Source: Streptomyces sp. NBC_00285
GTDB lineage: Bacteria > Actinomycetota > Actinomycetes > Streptomycetales > Streptomycetaceae
Direction: 5' to 3'
Assembly: GCF_036174265.1 (NCBI RefSeq)
Contig: NZ_CP108055.1
Coordinates: 10,199,656-10,263,655, forward strand
DNA length: 64,000 nucleotides
Positions 34,713-44,103 of this stretch are shown here, piece after piece. The position numbers were made by a program, and so were the translations under genes. The notes beneath the pieces were generated by a model. The model was not told the origin of the DNA. It worked only from the letters and a program-made list of their open reading frames with translations, and ran no database searches. Each line of letters opens with the position of its first letter. Positions within the stretch are counted from its first letter, which is position 1.

Positions 34713-35429
34713 CTACCGCTTGGACCGCTGGGCGGCCTGATCGAGGATGCGCCGGCGCGTCCACCGCCGGCGCCCGTTCTGGCGCCCGGCATTCTCGGCA
34801 ACCCCGTCCGTGTCTTTCAACAGCGGAAGGTTGCCCTGGGACAGACTGCTGGAGAAGGAGCCGACGCTCTTGTACCCCAGCAAGGCGGCTGCCTGGCTCG
34901 CCCCCAGCAGTTCGTCGGGATCACCGTCGACGGGAACGTCGGGCAGAGGCGGTGCCTCCCTGGCTCCGGCTCGCCTTCCGCGGCCGGGCCGGCTGGCCAT
35001 CCACTCCTGCAGGGTCTGCACCTTCCAGAGCTGGCGGCGGTAAGGGTTCTCCGCCGTGCCCTTCTCTTCGACGACGTCCGGTTCGGGGAAGTAACCGGGG
35101 TGGTCGCGCACGAAGGTGGTGACCTGGTTGGGGTTCTTGTAACCGAGATACCTCGAGGCGTCCGCCGCGTTCAGCAACGTCTCCGGGGCGAGGGAGGGAG
35201 GTGCGTGTTCAGCGAGCCGTGCCAGCGCCCGGTGGGCGAACCACTCGGTGACCTCCGCGTGGTCCCACAGGCGGGCGCGGCCGCGCTTGTCGACAGGCTC
35301 GGGAAATGTCTCGCCAGCCGCGTTCTCCGCGCGCTCGGTATAGAGGCCGGTGATCCGTGCGGGTGTCAGGCCCTGTTCGGCCGCGATCTCGGCAGCGTCG
35401 GCCAGGCGAGGCTCACGTTGCGAGGTCAT
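34713..35429 (-). CDS. Helix-turn-helix DNA-binding protein (excisionase-like)
   Basis: This 238-aa protein carries three related helix-turn-helix units: PRLADAAEIAAEQGLTPARITGLY, then NAADASRYLGYKNPNQVTTFVRD, and ELLGASQAAALLGYKSVGSFSSSL near the end. The last two are of the MerR/excisionase type (layer with LGYK). The tail is strongly basic. It is typical of mobile-element regulators. An internal repeat of the HTH suggests binding to a repeated site. Confidence 0.65.
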   Translation of the reverse strand: MTSQREPRLADAAEIAAEQGLTPARITGLYTERAENAAGETFPEPVDKRGRARLWDHAEVTEWFAHRALARLAEHAPPSLAPETLLNAADASRYLGYKNPNQVTTFVRDHPGYFPEPDVVEEKGTAENPYRRQLWKVQTLQEWMASRPGRGRRAGAREAPPLPDVPVDGDPDELLGASQAAALLGYKSVGSFSSSLSQGNLPLLKDTDGVAENAGRQNGRRRWTRRRILDQAAQRSKR

Positions 35430-35562
35430 GGCAGAACCGTCCGTCCTGTCAGCAGCTAGCCGGCCTGCCCGGCTCGCAAAACAAATAATGGCAGAAGTTT
35501 CGGTCGGAGGTCCAGCCCGCGCCTCAAGGTTTCTCCCGGCCGGCCGCCCCACGGCGCACGGC

Positions 35563-35904
35563 CTACTCCTCGCGGATCAGACAGACACCCCGGCGTGCGG
35601 CGTCCGCGGCCATCTCCGTGTAGGCCATGGCGGCCGGCGTCATCTCCCACTCGACCAGGGCCAGCAGCAGGATCACCTCGTCGCGGCCCTGAGAGGCATC
35701 ACAGGGCATGCCGACGGTGTCCGCGGCGAACATCAGGTCCGCGATGGCCAGCCCGTCGAGACGTGCTGCCACTTCCCGGTGCAGCTCCTGCAGGCCCTGC
35801 TGGTACAGCTCGTTCGCCTCGGCCAGGAGCAGCACCAGGTCCTCGCCGTGGCTGGCCGGTGCCGCTGCAGCGAGATCGAGGATGCACTGGGTGGTCGTCA
35901 TCAT
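35563..35904 (-). CDS. Small hypothetical helical protein
   Basis: This 113-aa protein starts at a double ATG with GGAGGG nine bases upstream. It is predicted all-helical and acidic (LVLLLAEANELYQQGLQELHREV, then EVILLLALVEWEMTPAAMAY). It precedes the gap before the DNA-binding gene and follows the PAPS-reductase-like gene in the same direction, so it probably belongs to the same element. Function unknown. Confidence 0.6.
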   Translation of the reverse strand: MMTTTQCILDLAAAAPASHGEDLVLLLAEANELYQQGLQELHREVAARLDGLAIADLMFAADTVGMPCDASQGRDEVILLLALVEWEMTPAAMAYTEMAADAARRGVCLIREE

Positions 35905-35944
35905 GAGAAGTATCCCTCCAGAGGGGCGGTGTGCGGGGTGGTGG

Positions 35945-36979
35945 TCAGTGGCAGCCGTCGCACCCGGCGGCGCTGTGCAGGAGCTCGCCCGGCCCGGTGC
36001 GGGCCTTGGAGTCCCATGTGGGCGGCTTGCACAGGGCGGCGTGGACGTCACGTTCCATCCGCTCGAAGTCCTCGGTCTCCTCAACCACGACGCCGGGGTC
36101 GGGGGCATTGCGCCGGCGGGACAACGCGATGAGCTCGGCCATGGTGATGTTCGGGTTGAACGGCACCTGGCGGACGCGTTCGACCAGCGCGCACAGCTCG
36201 GCGAGCCGCGGCCGGCGCCCGGCCATCAGCAGCAGATCGCGGTGGTTGGCCAGGGTGCAGGCCGAGCACGAGCAGCGACTGGAGCCACGCCGGTCCTTGG
36301 CACCGGGATGCGAGTCGTAGCACCAGTGGTAGGGCAGCCCCGCAATGATCGTGCGCTCCCAGACCTCCTCGGTGCTCACCAGGTGGGCAGGCAACCGCTC
36401 GTCGACGACCCGGGCCGAGTTGTCGGTCGTACGGCGCCACATCTCCCGGTTACGCCGGTCCGGGCTCTCCTCGGCCCGCATCCCGAGCATATTCGCGAAC
36501 ATCAGCGGGCCGTCCGTCTCCTTCCTGAGCGCGCGGACCTGGGGAGTGAACGCCTGGTACACCATCTTCGTCTTCCACGGGCCCGTGCACGTGCGGGCCC
36601 GGCCGAGCCACGGCCAGTCGCCCCGCTCCGCGATGAAGGTCAGCAGGTCGAACGGCACCCGTTCACCGCCGACTTCACGGCTGCGCCGGACCTCGATATG
36701 CCGCTCGGGCGGCACGCCGAGGGCCTGGCTGTGCTGTGCAGCGAGTTCGCTGGCACTCGGCCAGCGAACTCCGTCCACGGTGACGGCGGGCCACTCCATC
36801 GGTCCCAGACTCGCGTGGGCGGTCCAGACGCGGTCGGCGACGCCTGCCTGGCGGGCGGCGTCCATCGCGATCAGGCCGGCCACAGGGCCGTCCTTCCCGC
36901 CGGAAAGGTTGATGACGATGCGGTGCCGGGTCGCGGCGAACGCAACCAGGTCGGCATACAGGGGGGTGGGGTGCGACAT
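35945..36979 (-). CDS. PAPS reductase-like PP-loop protein
   Basis: This 344-aa protein begins with the PP-loop NLSGGKDGP (residues about 24-32), the nucleotide-binding motif of PAPS reductase/DndC/ThiI-type enzymes. It also has a cysteine cluster RCSCSACTLANH near residue 245 and a terminal CDGC. Such proteins occur in phages and mobile elements, and the branch includes sulfur-transfer enzymes acting on nucleic acids. No dnd-type partner gene is seen, so the substrate is open. A second, broken copy of this kind of gene lies at 45430-55111. Confidence 0.75.
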   Translation of the reverse strand: MSHPTPLYADLVAFAATRHRIVINLSGGKDGPVAGLIAMDAARQAGVADRVWTAHASLGPMEWPAVTVDGVRWPSASELAAQHSQALGVPPERHIEVRRSREVGGERVPFDLLTFIAERGDWPWLGRARTCTGPWKTKMVYQAFTPQVRALRKETDGPLMFANMLGMRAEESPDRRNREMWRRTTDNSARVVDERLPAHLVSTEEVWERTIIAGLPYHWCYDSHPGAKDRRGSSRCSCSACTLANHRDLLLMAGRRPRLAELCALVERVRQVPFNPNITMAELIALSRRRNAPDPGVVVEETEDFERMERDVHAALCKPPTWDSKARTGPGELLHSAAGCDGCH

Positions 36980-37039
36980 GGTTCCTCTTTCCTGCTGGGC
37001 GGGCTAGCGGGCAGCCCTGACGGGGCCGGTCTGGTGGGG

Positions 37040-37456
37040 CTAGGACTCGGTGAAGTGGGTGCACTGGGCCTCGGGAGGACGGGCTTTGCAGTGCCAGCAG
37101 GGCCGCGCCTCGGGGTAGGCACGTATGTGGTGGTGGCACTGGTGTCCGGCGTACGAGCCGCTCGTGCGCAGATGAGTGAGGAGGATGAGGTCGAAACGCG
37201 CGAGGGGAGCCCAGCCGGTGACGCCCCGCTGGGGGTGCGGGTACTCGGTGTCTCCGCCGGCGATGACGACGCTGCTGATCGACACGAGCAACTTGTTCTG
37301 GGCGGTGTCGACGGCGTGGATGCTGTATCGGGTTCGGTTCCCGGGCCGCGTCGACCAGGGGGCGGTGTCCTTGGGGCCGTGCGCGTGGCCGATCACGGGA
37401 AAGCCTTCGAGCTGGTGCACTGAGAGGGTCGGCGGCGGATTCCAGAGGGCGGGCAT
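37040..37456 (-). CDS. Hypothetical protein
   Basis: This 138-aa protein has a beta-rich N-terminal half (YSIHAVDTAQNKLLVSISSVV) and a cysteine/histidine-rich end (HQCHHHIRAYPEARPCWHCK) that may bind zinc. It lies 61 bp upstream of the PP-loop gene on the same strand. No family recognised. Confidence 0.5.
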   Translation of the reverse strand: MPALWNPPPTLSVHQLEGFPVIGHAHGPKDTAPWSTRPGNRTRYSIHAVDTAQNKLLVSISSVVIAGGDTEYPHPQRGVTGWAPLARFDLILLTHLRTSGSYAGHQCHHHIRAYPEARPCWHCKARPPEAQCTHFTES

Positions 37457-37544
37457 GGGTCTCCTCCTGGGAGAGCAGGGGAAAAATGGGCGGTGAGACC
37501 GGGCGACCGCGGCGGGCGGTACGGACTGCGGGGCTGAACAGCCT

Positions 37545-38141
37545 TCAGACCGCGATCGGTTCGGGGTCGGGCTGCTTGGGATAGGGCCGTTGAGCGGGGA
37601 GACCGAGCTTGATCTGCTCGCGCTCCCGCCGGCTTCGGCCCAGCCGCCATACGTAGCGGTGCGCGCCGCGGTGCCGTACGTTGCGGGCGCCGACCGCGAC
37701 CAGGGCCTCCCGCAGCCAGACGGCCGGGTTGCACCCGGCCCGCGGAACCGGAGCTCCGAGCGCGATGAGCTGGGCTTCGGCGTACTGATAGCCCTGCTCC
37801 TGGCGGCGGATCTTCTGTGCCGTGCGGTCGTGGAAGACGGTGCCGTCCGGCAGGAGCTTCACCGTCCGGGCGGTGGCCCGGCTGGCGTAGACCGCGTTCG
37901 TGGCGGCGTAGATCGTGCCGACGTGCCCAGGCATGACCAGAACTCCCGAGGCGGCCCGGCGCGGGACAGGATCCGCGAACGAGACGACTCCGTGTACACC
38001 ACTGGCGAGCAGGCGGTTTAGGCAGTTCGCGAGGAACCACGACTCGGAATTTCCAGGGCACTCATCCAGCAGGACGAATCGCGAGCAAACCAACGACTCG
38101 GTGTACGGCTCCTTCTGCGCACTGTTGGACGCGCTTCCCAC
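37545..38141 (-). pseudogene. Mom-like DNA modification protein, 5'-truncated
   Basis: This product of about 198 aa matches the C-terminal two thirds of the actinobacterial Mom-family (adenine methylcarbamoylation) proteins: ESLVCSRFVLLDECPGNSES, then LASGVHGVVSFADPVPRR, GTIYAATNAVYASRATARTV and RHRGAHRYVWRLG. The family's N-terminal region, which contributes the catalytic histidine/tyrosine context of the GNAT-like fold, is missing. The ORF starts with an unrelated MGSASNSAQ leader next to the divergent STAND gene. It is probably inactive. Related phage proteins modify DNA to escape restriction. Confidence 0.7.
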
Positions 38142-38604
38142 AGGTCACGGGCTGTTCTACCTATGAGTCAATGGTGTGACCGACAGGTATGGCGGAGTAT
38201 GCCCTCCCGCCAGTGGTGCGTCGTCGTCTCGCCGATCCTCGAGGGGCGTCGGCCTGCGGCTCCTCCGGCGTGCGGGCGACGCCGTCGGGACCGTCCGCCG
38301 GGAGATCCGGGCGGTGAGGCGCACGACGCTGTATGTGGTGCCGGCCGGGCCGTGGCGTTTACGGACTCCGATCGATGGGCGCACTGTCAGGATCCGGGCC
38401 CGTCCCAGGGTGGCTGGCCGCCCAGGCTGGCTGTCGGGACACACTTCGTCGCGGGCCCGGAGGCCGCCGGGAGGGAGCGGCTCCCGCCTCGCCCGTCCGG
38501 GAGGCATACATCCCACAACACCACGTATGGACGGGTCTCCTTCGGGCTCCGTATCATCATCGGGCATCGGCAGCGCAGGGAACGGTTGGTGCGGCGGCAA
38601 GAGC
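38142..38604. other. Low-complexity region upstream of the STAND gene
   Basis: The STAND reading frame is open through this stretch from 38176, but the encoded sequence is Arg/Ser/Gly-rich and unlike protein. I see no other gene. It is likely the promoter region plus the scar of the Mom truncation. Confidence 0.45.
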
Positions 38605-41226
38605 ATGGGGGGCGATCTTGCAGGGGATACGTGCGTCCCATCCCGGCACCCTGACGGCACTCCGGTCACGGAGCCGTTCGGGCCCGCCAAGGGTGCTCCG
38701 TACGTGGCTAGCCTGAGGCGCGCGTCCACCCTGACCCTGTGGGTGGGGACGGCAGCCACTGGTTCTGTCCTGGCAGGGCTGGAGAACCACTCCTGGTGGG
38801 GGCTGGCGGCGGCGGGCGTCGCTGGCGCACTCGCCGAAGTGTTCGCCGCGCGGGCCGGGGCCGGTCCGTCCGCCTCGTCTGGCTCCTTATCAGGTGCGCT
38901 CGTCCCGCATCAACTCCCGGCTGGCTTACCCGACTTCGTGGGCCGTGCCGACGAGATCGCCCTACTCAGCGCATCGGGCAGGCGGCGCGGCGGGCCCACG
39001 GCCGACATACGGGTGATCTGCGGGCCGGGCGGGATCGGCAAGACCTCGCTCATCATCCACGCCGTCGAACAAGTCATCGCGAGGTTTCCTGACGGCCAGC
39101 TCTACGTAGATCTCCAGGGCTACGGACCGAACCCCCTCACCGCGCGGCACGTCCTTGGCGGCTGGCTGCGTGACCTGGGGATGGACGAACGCCGTATCCC
39201 GGCTGGCCTGATGGAGCGCAGCCGCGAGTTCCGCTCCATTATGTCCGGCCGGCGTGCCGCGATCATCCTCGACAACGCGAACGGCGAGGAGCAGATCCGG
39301 GCCTTGCTGGTGGCCAGCGGACGGTGCGTCACTTTCATCTCCAGCCGTGACCCGCTGGGCGGGCTGGCCGCGAGCCTGCGCCTGCGACTGGACGGGTTGT
39401 CCGTGACGGAGTCGCTGGAGCTGCTGTCTCGGGTCCTGGGCCGGGAGCGGATCGAGGGGGAGGCCGAGGCCGCCCGTCAGCTGTCCGACGTCGCCGGTGG
39501 CCTCCCTCTGGCACTGCGCGTGCTGAGCGGCAGACTGGTGGACGGCTCCCAGCCGATCACCTCGTTCCTGGGGCGGCTCGCCCGGCAGCGCGCCGAGAAC
39601 CGGCTGCTGTCCGAGTTCACGTTCGGCGATCTGAGCGTCGAGCAAAGTGTCGCGCTCAGTCGGGAGCATCTGACTGAACCCACCCGCCGCGCCTTCGACC
39701 TGCTGGGGCTGCATCCCGCAGACGAGTGGTCCAACTGGTCGGTGGCCGCACTGTGCGGCTGCTCCCTGATGGAGGCGCAGGAGCTGACGAGTGCCCTCTG
39801 CCGGGCCCAGCTGGTGAGGACGAAGCGGACGAGAGTGCTCCAGCCGTCCCGGTTCTATCTGCACGACTTGGTGCGGGAGTTCGCCCGGGGCCAGGCCACC
39901 CGGCAGTTGACCCGCCAGGACCGTGACGCGGCCGTCATCCGGCTCGCCTCGGCCTACCTGGCGATGGCGGACCTCGCTGACCGGGCCGTTCATCCCTCTG
40001 GTGTGCGCCACCTGGGCCGGACCGACGCCCCACGCTATCCGCTCGACGCGGAGAGCGAGCAGCTCGCGATCACCGACCCCTTCGGCTGGTTCCGCCTGGA
40101 GAGCGAGCCGCTGGCTGCGGTCGTCTCCCGATGCCGGGATATCGGGGCATGGGGGCTGTGCTGGGAGTTGTCCGACGCATGCAGCGTCGCCCTGGAGAAC
40201 CTGCGTCTGTGGGACGTCGGCGCGCGCTGCGCGGAGACCGGGCTCGAAGCCGCCGAGCGGCTGGATGCCGACCGGGCGCGCGCCGCGGTACTGCGCAACC
40301 TGGGGGAGATCGACCGTGAACTCGGGGCGAAGGACACCGCCGTCGAGCGGCTGGAACAGTCGGTGGACCTGTTTAAGTCGCTCGACGACCCATTCGGCGT
40401 CATCGACGCGAGCAGCAACCTGGGCCTGGTACAGCTGCGTTGGGGGGATCCGCAGGCGGCCCAGGAACGACTGCGGGAGGCCCTGGACACGGCCCGGGGC
40501 ATCGCGGACACCCGGGGTGTGTCCTGGACGCTAGAGATCCTTGGTGAATGCGCTGCGCTGCGCGGCGACACGGACACTGGACTGCGGTGCCTGCGTGAGG
40601 CTACCGCGCTGTTCGAGGCCGCAGGCGAGCAGCGGGGGCAGGCGTTCGCCCTGTTGAACGAGGCGCTGCTCGCGCTGGACGACGCTGGCTGGACCCCTGG
40701 ACCGTGCGTGGGCCCCGGCAGCGGCCGGACGCGGGACGTGGTGGAGGCGGAGGATGCGGCCCGGGTAAAAGCGCTCCTGGATCGTGCGGACGGCGTCTTC
40801 CGCGAACTCGGTGATGTCCGCAACAGCGCGCTGGTGGCGGTGGCCCGGATCAGGGAGCGGATCGTCACAAGCCGGGACCGCGAGGCGCGGGCGCTGTCGC
40901 GGACGGCCAAGCTGATGGAGGGCTTCGAACTGGATTGGCGGTTGCGCGGGCTCCTGGTGCACTGCGACGCGGTCCTCGACCACCGGCGCGGCGCGCGAGT
41001 GTCCGCCGTACGCGGGTGTGAGCGCGCCCTCGTGCTGGTACAGCCGTTCGGCGACCGACTGTCGATGGCCGGTATCCGGCTGCACCTGGGCGTATTGGCC
41101 CAGGACGGCAGGCGTCCCGCCGAGGCGACCGGGCACTACCGGGCGGCCCGTGAGCTGTACCGCTCCCTGAGGAGGGAGGACGGCCTGCGGGTGTGCGCGC
41201 AGCGTCTCGCCCAAGTGGAGTCCTGA
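38605..41226 (+). CDS. STAND regulator: membrane segment, NB-ARC and TPR
   Basis: From the ATG at 38605 the product is about 873 aa. Two hydrophobic stretches near residues 35-75 (LTLWVGTAATGSVLAGL and a WGLAAAGVAGALAEVFA segment) come first. The NTPase follows with P-loop GPGGIGKTSL (about 140-149), the Walker B-like AAIILDNANGEEQ and GGLPLALRVL (GxP motif). The remainder is helical TPR-like repeats. No N-terminal DNA-binding domain like that of AfsR/SARP is present. It sits directly upstream of the cupin/SIS/GT4 operon and may control it or act with it. The start is uncertain. Confidence 0.78.
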   Translation: MGGDLAGDTCVPSRHPDGTPVTEPFGPAKGAPYVASLRRASTLTLWVGTAATGSVLAGLENHSWWGLAAAGVAGALAEVFAARAGAGPSASSGSLSGALVPHQLPAGLPDFVGRADEIALLSASGRRRGGPTADIRVICGPGGIGKTSLIIHAVEQVIARFPDGQLYVDLQGYGPNPLTARHVLGGWLRDLGMDERRIPAGLMERSREFRSIMSGRRAAIILDNANGEEQIRALLVASGRCVTFISSRDPLGGLAASLRLRLDGLSVTESLELLSRVLGRERIEGEAEAARQLSDVAGGLPLALRVLSGRLVDGSQPITSFLGRLARQRAENRLLSEFTFGDLSVEQSVALSREHLTEPTRRAFDLLGLHPADEWSNWSVAALCGCSLMEAQELTSALCRAQLVRTKRTRVLQPSRFYLHDLVREFARGQATRQLTRQDRDAAVIRLASAYLAMADLADRAVHPSGVRHLGRTDAPRYPLDAESEQLAITDPFGWFRLESEPLAAVVSRCRDIGAWGLCWELSDACSVALENLRLWDVGARCAETGLEAAERLDADRARAAVLRNLGEIDRELGAKDTAVERLEQSVDLFKSLDDPFGVIDASSNLGLVQLRWGDPQAAQERLREALDTARGIADTRGVSWTLEILGECAALRGDTDTGLRCLREATALFEAAGEQRGQAFALLNEALLALDDAGWTPGPCVGPGSGRTRDVVEAEDAARVKALLDRADGVFRELGDVRNSALVAVARIRERIVTSRDREARALSRTAKLMEGFELDWRLRGLLVHCDAVLDHRRGARVSAVRGCERALVLVQPFGDRLSMAGIRLHLGVLAQDGRRPAEATGHYRAARELYRSLRREDGLRVCAQRLAQVES

Positions 41227-41273
41227 ACCCTGACCGGACCGAGTCATGTTCGCGAGCGAGCAGGAGAGTGACC

Positions 41274-42050
41274 ATGCACAGTTCCCCTTTCACGCCGGCG
41301 GTGAGCCGTGACCTGGTCGCCTCCGACACCGCCCGGCGCTACCTCTTCGTCGAGCACCGGCTGGGGCCGGACGGCGCCCTGCCGTCGCGCCCCCCGTCCG
41401 CTGGCTACCGCACGTTCCTCGTCCTGGCAGGGTCGGTCCGGCTGGTCCAGAGTGGAGGCGGCCGCGACCGGGTCCTCACCCCGTTGGAGGGCTGGCACGC
41501 CTTACCGGGCAGCGTCTTCGGATGCGCCGCGGCGGGTCCCGGGGACGCGCTGCTCCTGGAGGCCGGCTGCCTTCCGGAGAGCACACGCCCAGTGAGGCCG
41601 GACGCACCTGAGCCGTGTCACGACCTGAGCGACTACATGGTGACCAAGCCCTGGGGGTCCGAGGTCTGGTACACGCAGAACGCGCCAGATTGCGGCTACG
41701 TGGTGAAACGCATCCGTATGGAGGCGGGGAACCGTTCCTCGCTCCAGTCGCACCGGCGCAAGACGGAGACGAACTACGTCGTGGACGGGGTGGCCGATGT
41801 ACTGAACGGGGCCCCTGCACCGGACGGCCCCGGCGTCCCGGTCGCCATACCGGCGGCCGCCTGGACCCGCCACACGGCGGGCACGTTCTGGACGTCACCG
41901 CCGGACACACTGCACCGGGTCGTCGCGAAGCAGGCGTACACGTCCGTGGAGGTTTCCACAACCGAACTCGACGACGTCGTGCGCTGGGCCGACGACACCG
42001 GACGCGCCGACGGGCGGATCACTGCGGAGCACCCGGGAAGGCGGGCATGA
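41274..42050 (+). CDS. Bicupin, sugar-phosphate isomerase-like
   Basis: This 258-aa protein has two cupin halves. The second contains KPWGSEVWYTQN and HRRKTETNYVVDG, resembling type II mannose-6-phosphate isomerase/GDP-mannose pyrophosphorylase C-terminal cupins. The first half retains GWHALPGSVFG. A GGAGAG ribosome site precedes the ATG. It overlaps the SIS gene (ATGA). An isomerase or sugar-nucleotide role is inferred from the fold and neighbours. Confidence 0.7.
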   Translation: MHSSPFTPAVSRDLVASDTARRYLFVEHRLGPDGALPSRPPSAGYRTFLVLAGSVRLVQSGGGRDRVLTPLEGWHALPGSVFGCAAAGPGDALLLEAGCLPESTRPVRPDAPEPCHDLSDYMVTKPWGSEVWYTQNAPDCGYVVKRIRMEAGNRSSLQSHRRKTETNYVVDGVADVLNGAPAPDGPGVPVAIPAAAWTRHTAGTFWTSPPDTLHRVVAKQAYTSVEVSTTELDDVVRWADDTGRADGRITAEHPGRRA

Positions 42051-42697
42051 CGGCGAACCGGGACTTGGCCGCGGCCGTACGGCTCTACCTGGACGAACAG
42101 CGCTGCGTCCTGGATCGGTTCCCGGCGCGGGACGTGGTCCGCGTTGCGGACGAACTGTTCCGCACCTACCGTGCGGGCGGGACGGTCTACGCCCTGGCTA
42201 ACGGGGGTAACGCTGGCACGCTCGATCACGTGTACGCCGACTTCCGGCTGCACCCCTTCGTCTCCGAGGACAAGTCGCGCCCAGTCTCCCCCGGAGTTCC
42301 GCGGCTGGACTTCGTGAACCTGTGCGGCTCCGCGGCGGAACTGACCGCGCTGGTCAACGACGTGGGGCCCGACCTTATGTTCGCCTCACAGCTCGCGGGC
42401 CGTGTGGGACTCGACGACTTCGTCATGGCCTATTCCGGCAGCGGGAACTCCCCGAACGTGCTCCGGGCGCTGGAAGTGGCGCGGTCGGCCGGTGCGCAAA
42501 CCTTCGTGATGACCAAGGGCTCGGGGGGACGCTGCCGGAAGTCGGCAGACATCTGCTTGGTGGTGCCTGGCACCTCGCGTTTCCCCGGTCAGACCGGGGC
42601 GAATGACAATAACTTCCACTTCGAGGACGCGATCTTGTCAGTGAACCACATGCTGGTCGGCCTCCTCAAGGAGCGGGTGCAGGAGGCGGCCGAATGA
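42047..42697 (+). CDS. SIS-domain sugar isomerase (GmhA-like)
   Basis: This 216-aa protein has the SIS fold and resembles D-sedoheptulose-7-phosphate isomerase. The phosphate-binding loops are YALANGGNAGTLDH and VMAYSGSGNSPNVLRAL, followed by FVMTKGSGGRC and a C-terminal HFEDAILSVNHMLVG containing the conserved Glu/His. It is coupled by ATGA to the cupin and to the glycosyltransferase. It may make a heptose or related phosphate, but no kinase or epimerase follows. Confidence 0.78.
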   Translation: MTANRDLAAAVRLYLDEQRCVLDRFPARDVVRVADELFRTYRAGGTVYALANGGNAGTLDHVYADFRLHPFVSEDKSRPVSPGVPRLDFVNLCGSAAELTALVNDVGPDLMFASQLAGRVGLDDFVMAYSGSGNSPNVLRALEVARSAGAQTFVMTKGSGGRCRKSADICLVVPGTSRFPGQTGANDNNFHFEDAILSVNHMLVGLLKERVQEAAE

Positions 42698-44103
42698 GCG
42701 CCGTAGCCGAGGGCGGGCTGACACTCCAGCCGACGCCGCTGCCGTTCGACCTCGCCGGCTTCGAAGTACTCATTGGCCCCGAGCGCACGGCGCGGCTGCA
42801 CACCGCTGCGGCGGCTCTCCGTGAATCCTTGGGCGGCGGAACCCTGTGGCATGTCAACTCCACCGGCGCGGGCGGCGGCGTCGCGGAGATGCTGCACACA
42901 CTGCTGCCCCTGTACCGGCGGCTGGGGATGCGGGCACGGTGGGCGGTCGTCGGCGGCGACACCGGTTTCTTCACGCTAGCCAAGCGGCTCGGGCTCGCAC
43001 TGTACGGCAGTACAGGCGACGGCGGTCAGCTGGGACCGACCGAACGCGATGCCTATCTCGCTGCCCTGGGCGGGCCGGGCGAGAGGCTCGCCAGCCTCGT
43101 CCGGCCCGGGGACGTCGTTTTGCTGCACGACCATCAAACGGCGGGACTTGTGCCACGGCTTGCCCGGCGGGGAGTACGGGTGTACTGGCGGTGTCATGTC
43201 GGCGTCGACCGGCCGACCGAGGTGTCCGACCGGGCCTGGAACCTGCTCGCCCCACTCCTGGACGGCGCACATGGCACGCTCTTCTCGGTGCCGTGGCACA
43301 TCCCGGACCGGCTGCGGAACGGACGCGCAGCGGTCCTGGCGCCGTTCATCGCGCCGTTCTCCGCTAAGAATCGCCCACTGGACCAGGCCACGGTCCGGCG
43401 TGCCCTGGTCCGCTGCGGTCTGCGGCCGGATGACGGCACCCCGGCGGGCCCGAACGGCGGCGGCCCACCCGTCCAGGTGACCGGCGAAGCGCCGCCCGAC
43501 CCCGAAGAGCCTCTGATCGCCCAGGTCTCCCGCTGGGACCGGCTCAAGGACATGCACGGGGTGCTGGCCGCGGTGACAGACCATGTGCCGGACGGCCACC
43601 TCGCGTTAGTTGGTCCCGACCCGCTGGGCGTGCCCGACGACACCGAGCAGGCCCTGTGGTTCGAGCGCTGCCGCACCGCGTGGCTGCGGCTCCCACCCGC
43701 CCAGCGCAGGAGGGTCACGCTGGTCTGCCTGCCGATGGATGACCTGGTGGACAACGCGCTGCTGGTCAACTCAATCCAGCGGGCTTCCACGGTGGTTCTG
43801 CAGAAGAGCCTCGCCGAAGGGTTCGGGCTTACCGTCACGGAGGCGATGTGGAAGGCACGAACGGTCGTGGCTGCGGGTGTCGGCGGCATCCGGGCCCAGG
43901 TCACCCACGGCCGGACCGGGCTGCTCGTAGACGACCCCCACGACCTGCCGGGTTTCGCGGAGCTGGTGATCTCGGCCCTGCACGGCGGCATGGACATCGA
44001 CACCCTGGGCGAGCGTGCCCGGCAGCGGGTACGCGCGGACTTCCTACCCGACACCGAGATCCACACCATGGCCCGGCTCCTCACGGGGGGTGTTCACGAG
44101 TAG
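42694..44103 (+). CDS. GT4 family glycosyltransferase (trehalose synthase-like)
   Basis: This 469-aa protein has a GT-B fold: an N-terminal glycine-rich motif (VNSTGAGGGVAEMLHTLLPL) and an acceptor loop RCHVGVDRPT. The C-terminal donor site contains QKSLAEGFGLTVTEAMWKART, the E-x7-E signature, and GGIRAQVTHGRTGLLVDDP. It most resembles NDP-glucose-dependent trehalose synthases (TreT). It ends the cupin/SIS operon. The true acceptor could differ, because no trehalose genes accompany it. Confidence 0.82.
   Translation: MSAVAEGGLTLQPTPLPFDLAGFEVLIGPERTARLHTAAAALRESLGGGTLWHVNSTGAGGGVAEMLHTLLPLYRRLGMRARWAVVGGDTGFFTLAKRLGLALYGSTGDGGQLGPTERDAYLAALGGPGERLASLVRPGDVVLLHDHQTAGLVPRLARRGVRVYWRCHVGVDRPTEVSDRAWNLLAPLLDGAHGTLFSVPWHIPDRLRNGRAAVLAPFIAPFSAKNRPLDQATVRRALVRCGLRPDDGTPAGPNGGGPPVQVTGEAPPDPEEPLIAQVSRWDRLKDMHGVLAAVTDHVPDGHLALVGPDPLGVPDDTEQALWFERCRTAWLRLPPAQRRRVTLVCLPMDDLVDNALLVNSIQRASTVVLQKSLAEGFGLTVTEAMWKARTVVAAGVGGIRAQVTHGRTGLLVDDPHDLPGFAELVISALHGGMDIDTLGERARQRVRADFLPDTEIHTMARLLTGGVHE

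Noticed and set aside
38176..38604. Longer N-terminus of the STAND protein (start at 38176)
   Set aside because: The encoded residues are Arg/Ser/Gly-rich without structure and there is no ribosome site; the ATG at 38605 leads directly into a membrane segment and the NTPase.
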